The notes below the pieces were generated by a model. That model was not told the DNA's origin. It ran no database searches and worked only from the letters and a program-made list of their open reading frames with translations. This document shows, in pieces, positions 26,447 to 35,677 of a stretch of 64,000 nt of DNA. Each line of letters opens with the position of its first letter. Within the stretch, counting starts at the first letter, position 1. The translations under genes were made by a program, and so were the position numbers. This DNA comes from Antarcticirhabdus aurantiaca. GTDB taxonomy: Bacteria > Pseudomonadota > Alphaproteobacteria > Rhizobiales > Rhizobiaceae. The DNA is taken from positions 124,001 to 188,000 of the forward strand of contig NZ_VTOM01000004.1 of assembly GCF_009765365.1 (NCBI RefSeq), given 5' to 3'.

Positions 26447-29400
26447 GCCACTTTCTCGATCGCCTGACCTTCTTCCGTCAGCACCGCGAAACCTTCGCCG
26501 ACGGCTGGGGCGTGGCGACGAACGAGCCGCGCGCCTGGGAGAACGCCTATCGCAAGCGCTGGGCGTCGGACAAGATCGTCCGCTCCACCCACGGCGTGAA
26601 CTGCACCGGCTCCTGCTCCTGGAAGATCTACGTCAAGGGCGGGATCGTCACCTGGGAAACGCAGCAGACCGACTATCCCCGCACGCGGCCCGATCTGCCC
26701 AACCACGAGCCGCGCGGCTGCCCGCGCGGGGCGAGCTACAGCTGGTACCTGTATTCGGGAACGCGCATCAAGTATCCGCTGGTCCGCGCCCGGATGCTGA
26801 AGGCCTGGCGCGAGGCCCGCGCCTCGCTCGGACCCGTCGAGGCCTGGCGCCGGATCGTCACGGACGCGGAGGCGCGGGCGAGCTGGGTGACGCGCCGCGG
26901 GCGCGGCGGCTTCGTGCGCGCGACCTGGGACGAGGTCTGCGAGATCATCGCCGCGGCCAACATCTACACGATCAAGGATTACGGGCCCGACCGGATCATC
27001 GGCTTCTCGCCCATTCCCGCCATGTCGATGGTCTCCTACGCGGCCGGCACGCGCTACCTGTCGCTGATCGGCGCCGGCTGCCTGAGCTTCTACGACTGGT
27101 ATTGCGACCTGCCGCCCTCCTCGCCGCAGACCTGGGGCGAGCAGACCGACGTTCCGGAAAGCGCCGACTGGTACAATGCGGGGTTTCTTCTGGTCTGGGG
27201 GTCCAACATCCCGCAGACCCGCTCGCCGGACGCCCACTTCTACACGGAGGCCCGCTACAAGGGCACCAAGAGCGTCGTCGTCTCGCCCGATTACAGCGAG
27301 GCCTGCAAGTTCGCCGATCTTTGGCTGCATCCAAAGCAAGGCACCGACGCGGCGCTGGCGCTCGCCCTCGGCCACGTCGTCCTCAAGGAATTCTACATCG
27401 ACCGGCAGGTCCCCTACTTCCAGGACTACGCCCGGCGCTACAGCGACATGCCCTTCCTGGTGAAGCTGGTCGAGCGGGACGGACACCTCCTGCCCGAGCG
27501 CTTCCTGCGCGCGGCCGACTTCGCAGGCGGTCTCGGGGAAGAGGCGAACCCGGACTGGAAGACCGTCGCCCTGGACCAAACCGGGCGCGTCGTGTGTCCC
27601 CGCGGCTCGGCCGGCTTTCGCTGGGGCGATCCCGGCAAGTGGAACCTCGAGGAGGTGGATGGGGCCGGCCTGCCGGCATCGCTGCAGCTCTCGCTCGCCG
27701 GCATGGAGGATCGGCTGGCGCCGGTCTCCTTCCCGTATTTCGGCGGCACGGCACCGGGAAGCTTCGTCGCCACCGACCATTCCGAGGTCCTGAGCCGCAT
27801 CGTGCCGCTGCGCCGCGTGGAGCTCAAGGACGGCGAGGCGCTGGTCGCAACCGTGTTCGATCTCCTCTGCGCCAATTACGGCGTCGACCGCGGTTTCGGC
27901 GGAGGCGACGTCGCCTCGACCTACGACGACGACGTGCCGTTCAGCCCGGCCTGGGCGGAGCGGGTCTGCGGCGTGCCGCGGGCGGCGATCCTCCAGACGG
28001 CGCGCGAATTCGCGCAGACCGCCGAGAAGACGGACGGCCGCGCCATGGCCATCGTCGGCGCCGGGCTCAACCATTGGTACCACATGGACATGAGCTATCG
28101 CGGCATCATCGCGCTGCTCGTCCTGTGCGGCTGCGTCGGGCAATCGGGCGGCGGCTGGGCGCATTACGTCGGGCAGGAAAAGCTCCGCCCGCAGACGGGC
28201 TGGCTGCCGCTCGCCTTCGCGCTCGACTGGACCCGGCCGCCGCGCCAAGTGAACGGGACGTCGTTCTTCTACGCGCATTCCGATCAATGGCGCTACGAGA
28301 CGCTCGACGTCTCGGACATCCTTTCGCCGACGGCCCCTCCCGGCGACTGGTCGGGCTCCATGTTCGACTACAATCTGCGCGCGGTGCGCATGGGGTGGCT
28401 GCCCTCCGCCCCCCAGCTCGACACCAACCCCCTGGCGCTGGCGCGGACCCTGAAGGAGCGGGGCGAGGACCCGGTCGAGGCCCTGCCCGGCCTGCTCGCG
28501 TCGAAAGCCGTCCAGTTCGCCATGGCCGACCCGGACGCGCCGCAGAACTGGCCGCGCAACATGTTCTTCTGGCGCTCCAACGTCCTCGGCGCCAGCGGCA
28601 AGGGGCACGAATACTTCCTCAAGCACCTCGTCGGCTCCTCGCACGGCGTCGTGGGCACCGAGGACGGGATCCGGCCGGACGAGGTCGCGTGGCGGGAGGA
28701 CGCGCCCAAGGGCAAGCTCGACCTGATGGTGAACATCGACTTCCGGATGTCCACGACGAGCCTCTACTCCGACATCGTGCTGCCGACCGCGACCTGGTAC
28801 GAGAAACACGACCTCAACACGTCGGACATGCATCCCTTCATCCACCCCCTCACGGCGGCGGTGGATCCGGTCTGGGAGGCGCGCAGCGACTGGGACATCT
28901 TCCGCGCCATCGCCCAGACCTTTTCGCGCCTGTGCGAGGGCGAGCTCGGCGTGGAAACCGACATCGTCCTCAATCCGATTCAGCACGACAGCGCGGCCGA
29001 GCTCGCCCAGCCCTATGCCCCGCTCGACTGGGGCCGCGGCGAGACCGACCCGGTTCCGGGACGGACCATGGCGACCATCGCCGTCGTCGAGCGCGACTAT
29101 CCCGCGACCTACGAGCGCTTCACCGCCATCGGCCCGAAGCTCGACACGCTGGGCAATGGCGGCAAGGGCCTGACCTGGGACACCCGCCACGAGATCGACC
29201 TTCTCGGCGCCCTGAACGGGCGCGTCGAGACCGGACCGGCCGCCGGCCGGCCACGGGTCCTGACCGACATCGACGCCTGCGAGACGATCCTCATGCTCGC
29301 TCCGGAAACCAACGGGCAGATCGCGGTCAAGGCCTGGGAGGCGCTGGGCAAGGCGACCGGCCGCGACCACGGCCATCTCGCGGCCGGCAAGGAAGACGAG

Positions 29401-30210
29401 AAGATCCGGTTCCGGGACGTCGTGGCGCAGCCGCGCAAGATCATCTCCTCGCCGATCTGGTCGGGACTGGAGAGCGAGAAGGTCTGCTACAGCGCCGGCT
29501 ACACCAACGTTCACGAGCTCATTCCCTGGCGCACCCTGACGGGACGACAGCAGCTCTTCCTCGACCACCAGTGGATGCTGGCCTTCGGCGAGGGCTTCGC
29601 GACCTGGCGCCCCCCGATCGACACGCGGACGGTGGCGCAGGTCGCCGGCAAGCTGCCGAACGGCAACCCCGAGATCCAGCTCAACATCCTGACCCCGCAC
29701 CAGAAGTGGGGCATCCACTCCAGCTATACCGAGAACCTCCTGCTTCTCAGCCTCAATCGCGGCGGACCGACGATCTGGATCAGCGAGGTGGATGCCGGAA
29801 AGGCCGGCATCGAGGACAACGACTGGATCGAGGCCTTCAACGTCAACGGCGCCGTGACCGCCCGCGCGATCGTCTCGCAGCGGATCATGGAAGGATCGGC
29901 GATCATGTATCACGCGCAGGAAAAGCTCGTGAACACGGTCGGCTCCGAGATCACGAACCAGCGCGGCGGCGTGCACAACTCCATCACGCGCATCAACATG
30001 AAGCCGACGCACATGATCGGCGGCTACGTCCAGTTCGCCTACGGCTTCAACTATTACGGCACCGTCGGCGCCAATCGCGACGAGTTCGTCATCCTCCGCA
30101 AGATGAACCACGTCAACTGGTTCGACAAAGTCGTCGACGACACGTTCAACACGGACGCCACCGCCGACTGGGGTGGTCACGAGGCCAAGTCGAAGGAGAC
30201 GGCGGCATGA
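26443..30210 (+). CDS. narG: Respiratory nitrate reductase alpha subunit NarG
   Basis: A 1,255-residue molybdopterin subunit starting MSHFLDRLTF. The unusual FS0 cluster ligands His50, Cys54, Cys58 and Cys93 (HGVNCTGSC ... RGC) are all present. The molybdenum ligand Asp218 sits in FYDWYCDLPP. Length and motifs are those of cytoplasmic membrane-bound NarG. It reduces nitrate to nitrite with electrons from NarI through NarH. The open frame continues upstream of 26443, but the conserved N-terminus and ATGA coupling fix this start. Confidence 0.98.
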   Translation: MSHFLDRLTFFRQHRETFADGWGVATNEPRAWENAYRKRWASDKIVRSTHGVNCTGSCSWKIYVKGGIVTWETQQTDYPRTRPDLPNHEPRGCPRGASYSWYLYSGTRIKYPLVRARMLKAWREARASLGPVEAWRRIVTDAEARASWVTRRGRGGFVRATWDEVCEIIAAANIYTIKDYGPDRIIGFSPIPAMSMVSYAAGTRYLSLIGAGCLSFYDWYCDLPPSSPQTWGEQTDVPESADWYNAGFLLVWGSNIPQTRSPDAHFYTEARYKGTKSVVVSPDYSEACKFADLWLHPKQGTDAALALALGHVVLKEFYIDRQVPYFQDYARRYSDMPFLVKLVERDGHLLPERFLRAADFAGGLGEEANPDWKTVALDQTGRVVCPRGSAGFRWGDPGKWNLEEVDGAGLPASLQLSLAGMEDRLAPVSFPYFGGTAPGSFVATDHSEVLSRIVPLRRVELKDGEALVATVFDLLCANYGVDRGFGGGDVASTYDDDVPFSPAWAERVCGVPRAAILQTAREFAQTAEKTDGRAMAIVGAGLNHWYHMDMSYRGIIALLVLCGCVGQSGGGWAHYVGQEKLRPQTGWLPLAFALDWTRPPRQVNGTSFFYAHSDQWRYETLDVSDILSPTAPPGDWSGSMFDYNLRAVRMGWLPSAPQLDTNPLALARTLKERGEDPVEALPGLLASKAVQFAMADPDAPQNWPRNMFFWRSNVLGASGKGHEYFLKHLVGSSHGVVGTEDGIRPDEVAWREDAPKGKLDLMVNIDFRMSTTSLYSDIVLPTATWYEKHDLNTSDMHPFIHPLTAAVDPVWEARSDWDIFRAIAQTFSRLCEGELGVETDIVLNPIQHDSAAELAQPYAPLDWGRGETDPVPGRTMATIAVVERDYPATYERFTAIGPKLDTLGNGGKGLTWDTRHEIDLLGALNGRVETGPAAGRPRVLTDIDACETILMLAPETNGQIAVKAWEALGKATGRDHGHLAAGKEDEKIRFRDVVAQPRKIISSPIWSGLESEKVCYSAGYTNVHELIPWRTLTGRQQLFLDHQWMLAFGEGFATWRPPIDTRTVAQVAGKLPNGNPEIQLNILTPHQKWGIHSSYTENLLLLSLNRGGPTIWISEVDAGKAGIEDNDWIEAFNVNGAVTARAIVSQRIMEGSAIMYHAQEKLVNTVGSEITNQRGGVHNSITRINMKPTHMIGGYVQFAYGFNYYGTVGANRDEFVILRKMNHVNWFDKVVDDTFNTDATADWGGHEAKSKETAA

Positions 30211-31733
30211 AGATTCGCGCCCAAATCGGCATGGTGCTCAATCTCGACAAGTGCATCGGCTGCCACACTTGCTCGATCACCTGCAAGAACGTCTGGACCA
30301 ACCGCGAAGGCGTCGAATACGCCTGGTTCAACAACGTCGAGTCGAAGCCCGGCATCGGCTATCCCAAGGATTGGGAGAACCAGCAACGCTGGAAGGGCGG
30401 GTGGACCAGGAAGTCCAACGGCCGCATCGAGCCGAAGATCGGCGCGAAATGGCGCGTTCTCTCGAAGATCTTCGCCAATCCCGACCTGCCGGAGATCGAC
30501 GACTTCTACGAGCCCTACACGTTCGAATACGGCTGGCTGCAGCAGGCCCCCGAGCTCCAGGCGCAGCCCTCGGCCAAGCCGCGCTCCCTCATCACCGGCG
30601 AGGTGATGAACAAGATCGAATGGTCGGGCAACTGGGAGGACGACCTCGGCGGCGAGTTCTCCCGCCGCTCGCAGGACTACAACTTCGACGGCATCGAGAA
30701 GGAGATCTACGGCCAGTTCGAGAAGACCTTCCTGATGTACCTGCCGCGCCTGTGCGAGCACTGCCTCAATCCGGCCTGCGTGGCGTCCTGCCCGTCGGGC
30801 GCGATCTACAAGCGGGAAGAGGACGGGATCGTCCTGATCGATCAGGAGAAGTGCCGCGGCTGGCGCATGTGCGTCTCGGGCTGCCCCTACAAGAAGATCT
30901 ACTACAACTGGTCGTCGGGAAAATCGGAGAAGTGCATCTTCTGCTTTCCCCGCATCGAGGCTGGGCAGCCCACGGTCTGCTCGGAAACCTGCGTCGGGCG
31001 CATCCGCTATCTCGGCGTTGTGCTCTACGACGCGGACCGCATCGAGGAAGCGGCTTCGGTCGAGAACCCGAAGTCCCTCTACGAGTCGCAGCTCTCGATC
31101 TTCCTCGATCCCAATGACCCGGACGTCCGGCGACAGGCGCTGCTCGACGGCGTGCCGGAGGAATGGCTCGACGCGGCCATCCTCTCCCCCGTCTACAAGA
31201 TGGCGATGGAATGGAAGGTCGCCTTCCCGCTCCATCCGGAATACCGAACCCTGCCCATGGTCTGGTACGTGCCGCCGCTGTCGCCGATCCAGTCGGCGGC
31301 CGAGGCCGGCAAGATCTCGGCCAGGAACGGCATGCCGGACGTCGAGAGCCTGCGCATCCCGATGCGCTATCTCGCCAACATGCTGACCGCGGGCGAGGAA
31401 GCCCCGATCGTCTCGGCGCTCCGGCGGATGCTGGCCATGCGCGCCTTCATGCGCGCCAAGACGGTCGACGGGCATATCGACGAGGAGATCGCGCGCGAGG
31501 TCGGACTGACGGTGCAGCAGGTCGAGGAGATGTACCGCTATATGGCGCTCGCGGCCTATGAGGACCGCTACGTCATCCCGACAAGCCACCGCGAGGCCGA
31601 CGAGAACGCCTATCACCTTCGCGGCTCGACCGGCTTCTCCTTCGACGAGCCCACCAACGGCGCCACGCGGGCGAACCTCTTCGGCGGCGCCAAGCGCACG
31701 CCCCGCAAGCCCTACATGGACGTGCCGCTATGA
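30207..31733 (+). CDS. narH: Nitrate reductase beta subunit NarH
   Basis: A 508-residue ferredoxin-like subunit. Cluster motifs are CIGCHTCSITC (16-26), CEHCLNPACVASC (183-195), CRGWRMCVSGC (216-226) and KCIFC further on. Trp219 replaces a Cys in the third motif, the known feature giving one 3Fe-4S centre. It carries electrons from NarI hemes to NarG. Its ATG overlaps the narG stop and its stop overlaps the narJ start. Confidence 0.98.
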   Translation: MKIRAQIGMVLNLDKCIGCHTCSITCKNVWTNREGVEYAWFNNVESKPGIGYPKDWENQQRWKGGWTRKSNGRIEPKIGAKWRVLSKIFANPDLPEIDDFYEPYTFEYGWLQQAPELQAQPSAKPRSLITGEVMNKIEWSGNWEDDLGGEFSRRSQDYNFDGIEKEIYGQFEKTFLMYLPRLCEHCLNPACVASCPSGAIYKREEDGIVLIDQEKCRGWRMCVSGCPYKKIYYNWSSGKSEKCIFCFPRIEAGQPTVCSETCVGRIRYLGVVLYDADRIEEAASVENPKSLYESQLSIFLDPNDPDVRRQALLDGVPEEWLDAAILSPVYKMAMEWKVAFPLHPEYRTLPMVWYVPPLSPIQSAAEAGKISARNGMPDVESLRIPMRYLANMLTAGEEAPIVSALRRMLAMRAFMRAKTVDGHIDEEIAREVGLTVQQVEEMYRYMALAAYEDRYVIPTSHREADENAYHLRGSTGFSFDEPTNGATRANLFGGAKRTPRKPYMDVPL

Positions 31734-32428
31734 AGTACACGCTGCGCGCCCTGTCGGCCCTCATCACCTATCCGAGCGAGGACCTCCAGGCCCATGTCGG
31801 CTCGGTCCGCGATGCCCTGCACCGGGAAGCGGAACTGCCGCCCGAGGCGCTCGCCCTTCTCGAGCCGCTCCTCGACGCTCTCGCGAGCCAGGACCTCTTC
31901 GACCTGCAGGCGCATTACTGCGAGCTCTTCGACAGCTCGCGGGCGCTCTCGCTGCATCTCTTCGAGCACGTCCACGGCGACGGGCGCCAGCGCGGCCAAG
32001 CCATGATCGACCTCGGCCAGGCCTATCTCGCCCGCGGCTTCATGATGCGCGAGTCCGAGCTTCCCGACTACCTGCCGATGTTCCTGGAGTTCCTGTCGGT
32101 TCTTCCCAAGCGGGAAGCGGAGGAGTGGCTGGCCCAGCCGGCGCACGTCCTCGCCGCGCTGGAACAGCGGCTGAGGGAACGCGGAACCCACTACGTGGCC
32201 GTGCTGCACGGCCTTTCGCATCTGTCGAAGCGCAGGCCCTCGCCCGACGAGGCGCCGACCCTGCCCGACTACCGCGATCCGGCGACGCCAGCCGAGATCG
32301 ACCGGGCCTGGGAGGATGCGCCCATCAACTTCAGCGCTCCGCTCGAAGGAGCGAGCGAGCCGTCCAGGCTGATGACGCGCTTGCGCGCCGCCCAGCGCGA
32401 CGCCAGGCACCAAGCAAAGGGAGGCTAA
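31730..32428 (+). CDS. narJ: Nitrate reductase assembly chaperone NarJ
   Basis: A 232-residue acidic helical protein of the TorD/NarJ family. The segment LFEHVHGDGRQRGQAMIDL is the family signature, followed by PDYLPMFLEFLSVLP. NarJ binds the NarG N-terminus and directs molybdenum-cofactor insertion and membrane docking. Translationally coupled to narH (ATGA) and one base from narI. Confidence 0.96.
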   Translation: MKYTLRALSALITYPSEDLQAHVGSVRDALHREAELPPEALALLEPLLDALASQDLFDLQAHYCELFDSSRALSLHLFEHVHGDGRQRGQAMIDLGQAYLARGFMMRESELPDYLPMFLEFLSVLPKREAEEWLAQPAHVLAALEQRLRERGTHYVAVLHGLSHLSKRRPSPDEAPTLPDYRDPATPAEIDRAWEDAPINFSAPLEGASEPSRLMTRLRAAQRDARHQAKGG

Positions 32429-32429
32429 C

Positions 32430-33203
32430 ATGTGGGAGACCGTCAACTATCTCCTGTTCGGCTGGTACCCCTACCTCGCCGTGACCGTTCTGATCTTCGG
32501 AAGCATCCTGCGCTTCGACCGAGCGCAGTATTCCTGGCGCTCCGAATCCTCGCAGTTCCTGCGACGCAAGCAGATGCTGCTCGGATCGAACCTCTTCCAC
32601 CTGGGGATCCTGGTCATCCTGGTCGGCCATTTCGTCGGCCTGCTCACCCCGGTCGCGGTGTTCGAGCAGTTCGGCATCAGCCACACGGCCAAGCAGATGA
32701 TGGCCATCGCGGTCGGCGGCCTTGCCGGAATCGCGGCCCTGATCGGCTCCTCGCTCCTGCTGCATCGCCGCCTGTTCGACGCACGGATCCGCCGCAGCTC
32801 CTCCTACGGCGACATCCTGGTGCTCGTTCTGATCTGGCTGCAGCTGATCGTCGGCATCGCCAGCTTCTACTGGTCGTTCCAGGCGCTCGACGGGAGCGAG
32901 ATGATCCGCTTCATGGGCTGGGCCCAGGGCCTTCTGACCTTCAAGCCGGCGGCGGCCGACCTCCTCATGGAAACGGCCTTCGTTTATCGGCTGCACATCG
33001 TCATCGGCCTCACGATCTTCCTGATCACCCCCTTCACCCGGCTCGTCCACGTCTTCAGCGCGCCGGTCTGGTACCTGTTCCGGCCGGGCTACCAGGTGGT
33101 GCGCTCGCGACGCGGCCCCTCGCAGGCCGTCGCCGATCCCTTCGCCGGCGCGGTGAGCGGCGCCGCCTCGATCAGCCGGGCCCAAGCGGAGAGCGCGCAA
33201 TGA
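32430..33203 (+). CDS. narI: Nitrate reductase gamma subunit NarI
   Basis: A 257-residue membrane cytochrome b with five helices. Heme ligand candidates His57, His67, His189 and His207 match the spacing of the E. coli ligands. It takes electrons from quinol at the membrane and anchors NarGH. A clear AAAGGGAGG lies before the ATG. The C-terminal tail after FRPGYQ is longer than the E. coli protein's and Ala/Ser-rich. The stop overlaps the next gene's ATG. Confidence 0.97.
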   Translation: MWETVNYLLFGWYPYLAVTVLIFGSILRFDRAQYSWRSESSQFLRRKQMLLGSNLFHLGILVILVGHFVGLLTPVAVFEQFGISHTAKQMMAIAVGGLAGIAALIGSSLLLHRRLFDARIRRSSSYGDILVLVLIWLQLIVGIASFYWSFQALDGSEMIRFMGWAQGLLTFKPAAADLLMETAFVYRLHIVIGLTIFLITPFTRLVHVFSAPVWYLFRPGYQVVRSRRGPSQAVADPFAGAVSGAASISRAQAESAQ

Positions 33204-34105
33204 CCTCCACACTCGTTATCGACCGCCGGCCGGAGCCGGCGATGCCGAGCGGCTGCGGCAGCGGCTGCGGCTGCGCCTCGACGCCCAAGCCCGCCGCGCC
33301 GCTGCCCGACGGCGGCAAGGTCAGCGTCAACGGCGTGGAGATCGGGGCCGAGGCGATCGCCCGCGAGATCCAGCACCATCCCGCGAGCGACGGCGCCGCG
33401 GCCTGGAGGGCGGCCGCGCAGGCGCTCGTCGTGCGCGAGCTGATGCTTCAGGCCGCCCGCGCGGCGGGCCTCGAGGCCAGTCCGGAACGGGACGATGCCG
33501 GCCGCCTGGAACTGGCCGAGGAGGCGCTCATCCGCGCCGTCCTCGACCGCGCTCCCGAGCCGCAGAGGCCGGGCGATGCCGAATGCCGACGCTACTACGA
33601 GGCGAACCTGCGCCGCTTCCGCATGCCGGATCTCTTCGAAGCGTCGCACATCCTCATCGAGCCGGCTTCCGAGGATGCCGCGGGCTGGCGGCAGGCGGAG
33701 GAGACCGCCCGCACCCTGGCCGCCGAACTCGGCGACGATCCCGACGACTTCGCCGCGGCGGCGCAGGCCTTCTCGGCCTGTCCGACGGCGCGCCAGAACG
33801 GATCGCTCGGCCAGTTGCGCCGCGGCGAGCTGGTGCCGGAGGTCCAGGCGGCGCTGGAGGATCTGGCCGAAGGCGCCACGGGGCGCGAGCCGGTCCGCTC
33901 GCGCTTCGGCTGGCACGTGCTGCGCCACCAGCGCCGCATCCCCGGCAAGACCCTGTCCTTCGAGATGGTGGCCGCGAAGATCGCCGAGATGCTGGAAGCC
34001 CGCGCCTGGACGATGAGTGCCGCCGCCTTCGTCCTGCACCTGGCACAAGAAGCGGACATCGAGGGCGTCGCCCTCGATCCCGACGTCTTGTCGAGCATGC
34101 CCTGA
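33200..34105 (+). CDS. Parvulin-type peptidyl-prolyl isomerase of the nar operon
   Basis: A 301-residue protein coupled to narI by ATGA overlap. The N-terminus carries a Cys-rich run SGCGSGCGC (Cys19, Cys23, Cys25), followed by a helical domain (about 60-130). A parvulin rotamase domain (about 140-250) has FEASHILIEP, ARQNGSLGQLRRGELVPEV and SRFGWHVLRHQRR. There is no signal peptide, so it acts in the cytosol. NifM-like isomerases in nar operons are thought to help mature the reductase. The Cys motif could bind a metal or cluster (inference). Confidence 0.88.
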   Translation: MTSTLVIDRRPEPAMPSGCGSGCGCASTPKPAAPLPDGGKVSVNGVEIGAEAIAREIQHHPASDGAAAWRAAAQALVVRELMLQAARAAGLEASPERDDAGRLELAEEALIRAVLDRAPEPQRPGDAECRRYYEANLRRFRMPDLFEASHILIEPASEDAAGWRQAEETARTLAAELGDDPDDFAAAAQAFSACPTARQNGSLGQLRRGELVPEVQAALEDLAEGATGREPVRSRFGWHVLRHQRRIPGKTLSFEMVAAKIAEMLEARAWTMSAAAFVLHLAQEADIEGVALDPDVLSSMP

Positions 34106-34171
34106 CCGGGCCGTGCTCCGCCGCGGGGCCCGACGGCACCGCGGCCGGCACGCGAGAAAAGGCCTCACCTC

Positions 34172-34375
34172 GTGAACGATCGACACAGCCTCGACGGCCC
34201 ACCCCTCAATCCGACCCTGCGCAAGGTGACGGACGGCACGACCGATACGAGCCGCACGGCCGCGCCCCTGGAAAGCATCTCCATCCGCAAGCCGCACGGC
34301 GGCTACTGGGCCTGGATCTGCCTGGCGGTCCTCGTCGCCTGCATTCTCGTCTCTCTCGTTCTCGTCTTCGGATGA
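34172..34375 (+). CDS. 67-residue single-helix membrane protein downstream of nar
   Basis: Starts with GTG at 34172, preceded by AAAAGG at long spacing. The first 43 residues are polar (TLRKVTDGTTDTSRTAAPLE), followed by GGYWAWICLAVLVACILVSL and VLVFG, one C-terminal transmembrane helix, giving an N-in topology like a tail-anchored protein. It lies 66 bases after the isomerase gene and may be the last nar gene. No family was recognised. Confidence 0.6.
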   Translation: MNDRHSLDGPPLNPTLRKVTDGTTDTSRTAAPLESISIRKPHGGYWAWICLAVLVACILVSLVLVFG

Positions 34376-34462
34376 GCCGCCGAGCAAGCACCCGGCCGAT
34401 CGTTCGCACCCCTCGATGCGCATTCGGCCGACGATGGACATGACGGCTGGGAGCGCCTCGCC

Positions 34463-35677
34463 ATGAGCGGATCTGTTCTGATACTCGGCGGCGACGGCTT
34501 CTGCGGCTGGCCGACCGCGCTTCATCTGTCCGCTCAAGGATACGATGTCGCGATCGTCGACAATCTCTCGCGGCGGTCGATCGACGACCAGCTCGGCGCG
34601 TCCAGCCTGACCCCGATCGCCTCGATCGACGAACGCCTCGCGGCATGGCGGAGCGTGACCGGCAAGGAGATTCCCTTCTGGGGCATCGACATCGCCGCGG
34701 ACTATTCCGGCTTCCGGAACGTCGTTTCGCAGCGGCGGCCGGACGCCATCGTCCACTTCGCGGAGCAGCGCTCGGCGCCCTATTCGATGAAAGGCGTGAA
34801 CGAGAAGAACTACACCATCGACAACAACGTCCGCACCACGCACCACACCTTGCTGGCCATGGTCGAGCTCGGCCTGGACGCACACTTGGTCCACCTCGGC
34901 ACCACGGGCGTCTACGGATACAGCACGGTCGACATGGTGATCGCCGAAGGGTACCTCGACGTCATCATCCCGCTGGAGGAAGGGCGGAGCATCCGCGACA
35001 CCATCCTCTACCCGACCCAGCCCGGCAGCATCTACCACCTGACCAAGTCGCTGGATCAGCTTCTCTTCCAGTTCTATGCCCAGAACGACCGGCTGCGCAT
35101 CACCGACCTTCACCAGGGCATCGTCTGGGGGACGCAGACGGCGGAAACGCGCCGGCACCCGGCCCTCGTCAACCGCTTCGACTACGACGGCGATTACGGA
35201 ACGGTTCTCAACCGCTTCCTCGTCGAGGCCGCGATCGGCTATCCGCTGACGGTGCACGGCACCGGGGGGCAGACGCGCGGCTTCATCAACATCCAGGACA
35301 CGGTGCGATGCGTCGCCCTGGCGCTTGAGAACCCGCCCGCGGCCGGAGAGAAGCCCCGGATCTTCAACCAGGTCGCCGAGACGAAGCGGGTCCGCGACCT
35401 CGCCGAGATGATCGCGGGAATGACGGGCGCTCAGATCGCCTTCGTGGACAATCCGCGCAAGGAGGCGGTGGAGAACGAGCTCGCCCTGTCGAACCAATCC
35501 TTCCTGGATCTGGGACTGGCGCCCATTCTTCTTGAAGAACAACTGTTCACCGAAACGATCGAGATCGTCGGGGCCTACAAGGACCGGATCGATCGCGAGC
35601 TGATCCCGGCGCAGTCGCTCTGGACCACCGGGCATCGGCCCGGCCTCGTGAAGCACCTGAAGGGGAGCGGGTCGTGA
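34463..35677 (+). CDS. UDP-sulfoquinovose synthase-like NAD-dependent enzyme (SQD1/SqdB)
   Basis: A 404-residue extended SDR. It has the Rossmann motif LGGDGFCGW (8-16), VDNLSRRSID (32-41), and EQRSAPYSM (101-109), a hallmark of SQD1. The catalytic Thr lies in HLGTTGVYG, with Tyr191 and Lys195 in YHLTK and then ITDLHQGIVWG. In the known family UDP-glucose and sulfite give UDP-sulfoquinovose. This one heads an operon with a BcsB-like protein and a GT2 synthase (GTGA overlap), and no sulfolipid glycosyltransferase is near. Its product is therefore more likely fed into a polysaccharide than into SQDG (inference). Confidence 0.85.
   Translation: MSGSVLILGGDGFCGWPTALHLSAQGYDVAIVDNLSRRSIDDQLGASSLTPIASIDERLAAWRSVTGKEIPFWGIDIAADYSGFRNVVSQRRPDAIVHFAEQRSAPYSMKGVNEKNYTIDNNVRTTHHTLLAMVELGLDAHLVHLGTTGVYGYSTVDMVIAEGYLDVIIPLEEGRSIRDTILYPTQPGSIYHLTKSLDQLLFQFYAQNDRLRITDLHQGIVWGTQTAETRRHPALVNRFDYDGDYGTVLNRFLVEAAIGYPLTVHGTGGQTRGFINIQDTVRCVALALENPPAAGEKPRIFNQVAETKRVRDLAEMIAGMTGAQIAFVDNPRKEAVENELALSNQSFLDLGLAPILLEEQLFTETIEIVGAYKDRIDRELIPAQSLWTTGHRPGLVKHLKGSGS

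Noticed and set aside
26398-30180. Very long open frame antisense to narG
   Set aside because: High GC makes stop codons rare on the opposite strand. The translated product has no recognisable domain and narG is unambiguous.
34463-35677. Ordinary UDP-glucose 4-epimerase (GalE) assignment
   Set aside because: The EQRSAPYSM and TDLHQGIVWG motifs and the length of about 400 residues fit SQD1-type enzymes, not GalE of about 330 residues.
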